A stretch of 64,000 bases of DNA. Origin: Russula earlei. Lineage: Eukaryota > Basidiomycota > Agaricomycetes > Russulales > Russulaceae. The stretch's first letter is position 1, and each line of letters begins with the position of its first letter. The notes beneath the pieces are model-generated. The model was given only the letters and a program-made list of their open reading frames with translations, had not been told where the DNA came from and did no database searches. The DNA lies in assembly GCA_025769875.1 (NCBI GenBank), contig JAGFNK010000015.1:1-64000 (forward strand). The letters run 5' to 3'. This document shows positions 56,013 through 64,000 of the stretch, piece after piece. Position numbers and translations under genes: made by a program.

Positions 56013-57041
56013 TTGCGTGAGTCCACCATCCTCAGTCCCTCTCGTTTTCTCAACCGAACGGTAACCGTCCGTCCCCCCCCCCGGCACATACAGAACTCAT
56101 CTGCGTCCTCCTCGCGTGCCTCACGCCCACGCCTCACCCGACGGGAAGGGGAACAACGCGCCCCTGTCTCTGCCCTCCTCTCCTCCACCACCCCCTTTAC
56201 CCCCCCATCCACGGCCACGACGACGACAGACTCCCTGGCCTTCGCCGACCGCGATTCCGGCGTCGTCTTCTCCGGCCTCCTCAAAGCCTCCGGCGAGCGC
56301 ATCACAGCGCACGAATTCCGCCACAAGGCCGGCAGCAGCGGCAGCGTCCTCGCCCCCACCCTCCACCTCATCATCCCCCCTCCCGCCATCCCAAAGGAGG
56401 GGCGGACGGACGAGAGCCCCCTCCCGATCCGCCCCACCTTCACGCTGACGCTCGCCTCGCCCACCGCCCCGCGCTCCCCTATCCACCCGCGCTCCCTGGC
56501 ATCCACGTCCACGACGACGGGGACGCCCTTCACGCGCGCCTCCTACCACGCCCAATCCAAGCGCGCGGCGCGGCGCAGCGCACGCGTGCCCTGCCTCCCG
56601 CAGTACTGCCCGCACACACTCCGGCCGTTCGTGGCCCCGGCCAGCTGCAAGCTCTGCGCGCTGCAGCTCCTCGCGTGCGAGATCTGGTGGTCCTCCCGGA
56701 ATCGTGACCACGGCAGCACGCACGGCGCGGCGACGACGCTCTGCGTGCCGCAGCTGCTCCCCAGCGCCTGCACGCCCACCACGCGCGCGATCTTTTACGC
56801 CCTCGGGATCCCGCTTGGCGAGCTCGATCCGTCGTGCGTCGATTGGGACGTCGTCGAGGCCATCATGTTTGTTCCTCGCGCGGTGGAACCCCGCAGACGC
56901 AAAGGCAAAAACTCTCTTGTTCGCCCATCGTCGCACATACGAGTTCTTTTCCGTCGCGTGCGCCATGTCCTCAGTGCACCAGCCCGTGTGCCCATGACTC
57001 CGACGACTCTGGTTTCTCATAGGACTATCGTACGACAGTAG
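56013..57041 (+). CDS. Uncharacterised paralogue B (pair with 51852-52622)
   Basis: Open frame of 342 residues beginning MRESTILSPSRFLNRTVTVR. It has a Ser/Pro/Arg-rich N-terminus of about 75 residues, then FADRDSGVVFSGLLKASGER and ITAHEFRHKAG (parallel to HFVDEDSGTIFS in paralogue A), a proline-rich linker, and a Cys-containing block (CPHTLRPFVAPASCKLCAL, then QLLACEIWW) followed by ALGIPLGELDPSCVDWDVVE. The GC content is higher and the length greater than paralogue A. Opposite-strand frames of 310 residues (56121-57053) are shadows of this GC-rich gene. Function unknown; the pair flanks GH5 copy 1. Confidence 0.6.
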   Translation: MRESTILSPSRFLNRTVTVRPPPRHIQNSSASSSRASRPRLTRREGEQRAPVSALLSSTTPFTPPSTATTTTDSLAFADRDSGVVFSGLLKASGERITAHEFRHKAGSSGSVLAPTLHLIIPPPAIPKEGRTDESPLPIRPTFTLTLASPTAPRSPIHPRSLASTSTTTGTPFTRASYHAQSKRAARRSARVPCLPQYCPHTLRPFVAPASCKLCALQLLACEIWWSSRNRDHGSTHGAATTLCVPQLLPSACTPTTRAIFYALGIPLGELDPSCVDWDVVEAIMFVPRAVEPRRRKGKNSLVRPSSHIRVLFRRVRHVLSAPARVPMTPTTLVSHRTIVRQ

Positions 57042-57305
57042 TTTAATGAACATATTCCTTCCGCTGGCAGTGCTTGGGATGTGGATGCCTCAATGGACTT
57101 GTTTCTTGTGTACACGCGCTTTTAGAATACTACACTCATGCGAAAGCTCTCTTCTTCGGAGAAGAATGCCAACCATCACGCTTGCCTTGCAATTATTGCA
57201 ATACTGTATTGTCCGAATATAAAAGAGTGACTATAAAAGAATGGGTATGTGCGGTAACGAGGGTGAATTAGTAACTCTGCTTAAAAGAACTCCAAGCGGT
57301 ACGCG
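57042..57305. other. Short intergenic region
   Basis: Between paralogue B and the 3' end of GH5 copy 2. No gene recognised. Confidence 0.55.
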
Positions 57306-58984
<1,679 letters not shown>

Positions 58985-60394
58985 GGACGATGGAGACAGA
59001 CCTACGGGAATGAGGAGGGAGGAAAGGAAGGGGGGGGGGGAGAAAGAAAGAAGGGGGGGAAGGATACAGCTTTAACATGGGCCATCGGGACCAACAAAGT
59101 CCAGGTCATCCACACAAGCGAGATCTCTGCTCAATCCTCGCAGCACACTCTGAATTGGAATGGTGAAACCCACCAACTGCAAGCTTTACGGTAATGCCCG
59201 TAGGCGGTAGCAGGCGCCTGTGGACCACGCGAAGGTATAAATAGCCGAATCGACGATTAGTCCGTGGGGCCTCCCTTCCTCCCCGACATGGCCCAGTCTC
59301 GAAACAGATTAGGCTATGGCTAGCCGCTAGTTTTTCCTTCCATCACTCGGACATCGCTGTCCGCTCGGCTGTCTCTGATGACGCTCCAACCGAACCTTTG
59401 GAGCTCGGCTCGGGTTAAAATGAAACTTCTATCTCTCTGCTCGTGTCAACGTGAGGCCGTTGCTGTCGGATTGGGCGTTGACCTACGGCGCACACTCCCG
59501 CCGTCTCTAGCTTCTGGAACGACAGATGATTGAGATTCGACGCACGTGAGTCAAATCAAAATTTCTCGTCGAATCCCGGTCTCCGAATCATTCCTTCTTT
59601 GGCGTCCGCACGTTCCCACCGTGAGGTCTCAAGTTCGCGTGTGGGTCATCCGCCCCCATGGATCTCATGCCTTCCCTCCTCGCCTTTGAGCGACATTGTT
59701 TTTGACACTATGACCCTGTTTGACGCGTGCAGAGACCGAGTAGGCATCTCTTATCTTGCGCGATCAAGTTTCAGAACTCGACCCCCCGTTTATTTTCGCG
59801 TCGCTTCTCAACGTAGATACCCCCGCAGGTCGATGGTTCTGTCTCTTGTGGCCGGCCACTCCTTGACTCGCCAGCAATCCGTTCGGTCAGCACTTTCGTT
59901 TGAACCCCGAGCTGCCCACATCTATCTTATTGAGACAATGCCTTGCTTTCTGAGACTCCATGTGGTGACCACACAGAAAGAAATGAGTGCGCTTCTTCTT
60001 GGCCCCTCTCCAGTTTAACTGCTACATTCTCATTCAAGAAGAGCCTGTCTTGTTATCGATCAAGCAGATTGTTTCATCGTGAGCTTGTTCATACCAACTG
60101 TCTGACGTCTTGTGCTCTGGGACGCGGTAGCGATACTCTTTATTTATTCCGGTCTTCATTCTTCTGTGCCAGCGTTGTAGAGGTATCTATTACTTTCATC
60201 GTATGCGGAGCAAATTCTTGCGCGCGCCCTACACCTACAATGTAACTTTATTGTCCGAGCGGCAAGGCACAGGTATTCTAGCGTCTATTCGTAATGAGTA
60301 TCTAAACGAAAATGGTCTCTGATGAGTCCATTGTCCACCTAGTCCATCGTCCAGGAATCGAAATCGTTTATCTTGGGACTCAAGTAAAGGTCCA
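58985..60394. other. Intergenic region between GH5 copies 2 and 3
   Basis: About 1.4 kb. It contains a purine tract with a G11 run (about 59020-59057) and a palindromic-strand TATAAATA/TATTTATA at 59237-59244, about 250 bp upstream of the copy 2 start. A + strand frame at 59530-60018 (162 aa) has no motif and is probably chance. Confidence 0.55.
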
Positions 60395-62175
<1,781 letters not shown>

Positions 62176-62790
62176 GGCGAGTCACTGGAGGGGGAACCAG
62201 GAAAGGACAGGGGGGTGTAGTATGACGAGGGAAAGGAAATGGAGGCCAGGAGGACAGCCATCAAAAAGAAGTTGGTGTGGTGAACATGGAAGCTCCATTG
62301 CTGTGGTTGCGCTCCATTCACATGTAGCACCGCTCACTCTCCCTCATGCCAGTCACTTCGACATAAAACCCGCGGAAGGCGCACAAAAATTGGCCGCTTC
62401 TGCTCGGTTATTACGATGCGACTCTCCGCAGTACCCCCACCGCGTCTGTGAATGAGCCCCACTCGTAGACTCCACTTGCGGGAGAGGCCCGACGTGACCT
62501 CGGCTCGGCAAAGAGATTAGAGTAAATGACGTTACATAATCCAGATCTTGCTGGTCGATGGTTAACGGACACTTTTACTTACCCGTGGCGCTAATGGTTT
62601 GAGGAGATAACATATAGATAACAAGTCCAGTGGCCGTGGCTGCGCTGACAGTTTTTTTTTAATCGAGCGCAGCGGTGTATACTGTATGCGCGCTGTGATG
62701 GCCATGGGGCGCTGTGCAAACGGCGTTTTCCGACCTTCCCTTTCGTGTACTTAACTTCCCTTGCCCAAGGTACCCTTTTGTCCTCAAATC
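62176..62790. promoter_or_regulatory. Divergent region between GH5 copy 3 (-) and UDP-GlcNAc pyrophosphorylase (+)
   Basis: 615 bp between start codons. A T9 run lies at about 62652-62660. No clear TATA box. Shared control of two cell-wall genes is possible but not shown. Confidence 0.4.
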
Positions 62791-64000
62791 ATGGCCGTTG
62801 ATCCTCTCCGCGCGCGCTATGACACCGCCGGCCAGGGCCACCTCTTCACTTTCTGGCCCCAACTCTCAGAATCAGACCGTGCTGCCCTCGCCGCGCAATT
62901 AGAGGCGCTCAACATCGAGCGCGTCAATCGCGTATACGACAAGGCCGTCGCTGCAGAGCAGAGCGCCGGCACGACGGAAGACTCTATAGAGCCCTTGCCC
63001 CAAGGTGCCAGCGACAAAGTCACCCCCAACTCGGAGAAGGAGGCTGAATGGCGGGCGATAGGCCTCGCGGCTATCGCGCGAGGCCAAGTCGGCGTCCTCC
63101 TCATGGCTGGTGGCCAGGGCACTCGTCTCGGCAGCTCGGCCCCCAAGGGGTGCTACGATATCGGTCTCCCATCGCACAAATCGTTGTTCCAGTACCAAGC
63201 AGAACGCATCGCGCGCCTGCAGCAGGTCGCGCAAGAGGAGACGGGCAAACCCGTCGGCTCGGTCGTCGTGCCATGGTACATCATGACCAGTGGGCCGACA
63301 CGGCGAGAAACCGAGGAGTTTTTCAAGACAAACACGTACTTTGGGCTCAAGCCAGAAAATGTCGTCTTTTTCGAACAGGGTGCGTGGATGGGTCCTTGGT
63401 GCCTACATCCCTCGAGACGTAACCTACGTAGGAACGCTCCCATGTCTCACGATGGATGGCAAGGTCCTGCTGGAGACCAAGTCCCGGGTTGCCGTTGCGC
63501 CAGACGGTAACGGTGGCCTCTACGCCGCGCTGCGCACCCAACTGTCTCCGACCGACAAACATCGCACCGTACTCAGCGATCTCGAATCGCGCAAGGTCCT
63601 CTACGTGCACGCCTATTGCGTCGACAACTGTCTCGTGCGCGTCGCCGACCCGGTCTTCGTCGGCTACGGCATCAGCAAGCGCGCCGACTGCGCGGCCAAA
63701 GTGGTCCCCAAAGCGTACCCGACTGAGGCCGTCGGCGTCGTCGCGCTCCGCCGCGGCGAGTACAACGTGGTAGAGTACTCCGAGATCTCCGCGGCGCAAG
63801 CCGAGGCGCGGGACCCGGCGACCGGCGAGCTGCTCTTCCGCGCCGGGAACATCGCGAACCACTTTTACACCACCGCGTTCCTGCGCGGCGTCGCTGCGTT
63901 CGAGGACGAGCTGGCCTTCCACATCGCGCGCAAGAAGATCCCGCACGTGTCCCTGCCGGACGGCGCGCCGATCAAGCCGGCCAAGCCGAACGGGATGAAG
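62791..64000 (+). CDS. UDP-N-acetylglucosamine pyrophosphorylase (truncated at window end)
   Basis: Makes UDP-GlcNAc, the donor for chitin, GPI anchors and N-glycans. The start MAVDPLRARYDTAGQGHLFT at 62791. The nucleotide-binding loop is VLLMAGGQGTRLGSSAPKGC, with the Gly-Gly-x-Gly-Thr-Arg-Leu-Gly motif and PKG of this family. Then MTSGPTRRETEEFF and GLKPENVVFFEQG. An intron (GTGCGT...GTAG, about 63380-63430) joins to TLPCLTMDGKVLLETKSRVA. Later PDGNGGLYAALR and YVHAYCVDNCLVRVADPVFV (substrate binding) are seen, and the frame is open to 64000. The C-terminal part lies outside the window. The GC content is high and no break was found. Confidence 0.95.

Noticed and set aside
56121..57053. 310-aa minus-strand frame rich in Gly/Arg/Ala
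   Set aside because: High-GC shadow of paralogue B; composition is an artefact of its codon use.
59530..60018. 162-aa plus-strand frame downstream of a TATAAATA
   Set aside because: No motif or signal peptide; the TATA-like word is equally readable on the other strand and fits the GH5 copy 2 promoter.

Overview
The window comes from a filamentous fungus, most likely an Agaricomycete-type basidiomycete. The genes carry many short (about 50-60 nt) GT-AG introns. They include typical fungal products (GH5 exo-beta-1,3-glucanases, a GH16 glucanase, a MET1-type uroporphyrinogen methyltransferase) plus two basidiomycete-style families of unknown function. The species cannot be named from sequence alone.

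Positions 1-14473 are a nest of transposable elements. A decayed Ty1/copia element on the + strand (from 1, 5' end outside the window) has taken three insertions: a foreign 567-bp solo LTR (2243-2809, target duplication CTCAG), a 3,012-bp hAT-like DNA transposon (4267-7278, target duplication CTACGCAT) carrying a broken copy of a fungal fatty-acid oxygenase (Ppo) gene, and a complete minus-strand copy of the same copia family (8481-14396, target duplication CCAAT) that landed inside its 3' LTR. The minus-strand copy in turn holds a solo LTR of its own family (11550-11934) and has lost the reverse-transcriptase catalytic YVDD region.

Positions 14800-39057 are gene-dense and conserved: an Nramp metal transporter (-), a mitochondrial ornithine-type carrier (-), a secreted GH16 glucanase (+), CTP synthase (+), a small candidate secreted protein (+), the condensin ATPase SMC4 (-), a Tra2-like RNA-binding protein (+), a DUF6697-like protein (-), a frameshifted RHS/Crinkler-like P-loop NTPase (-) and eIF3g (-). 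Positions 39058-42224 show no convincing gene.

Positions 42225-64000 hold a basidiomycete-type protein of unknown function (-), a DUF726 alpha/beta-hydrolase (-), SRP14 (-) head to head with the siroheme enzyme MET1 (+), COX6 (+), and a cell-wall block. That block has three GH5 exo-beta-1,3-glucanase genes interleaved with two copies of an uncharacterised paralogous protein. The window ends in the truncated UDP-GlcNAc pyrophosphorylase gene (+), which supplies the chitin precursor. The right end is therefore enriched in cell-wall synthesis and remodelling, while the left end is a heterochromatin-like transposon nest with signs of CpG-directed decay. All exon boundaries are read by eye; outer coordinates are given from likely start to stop.
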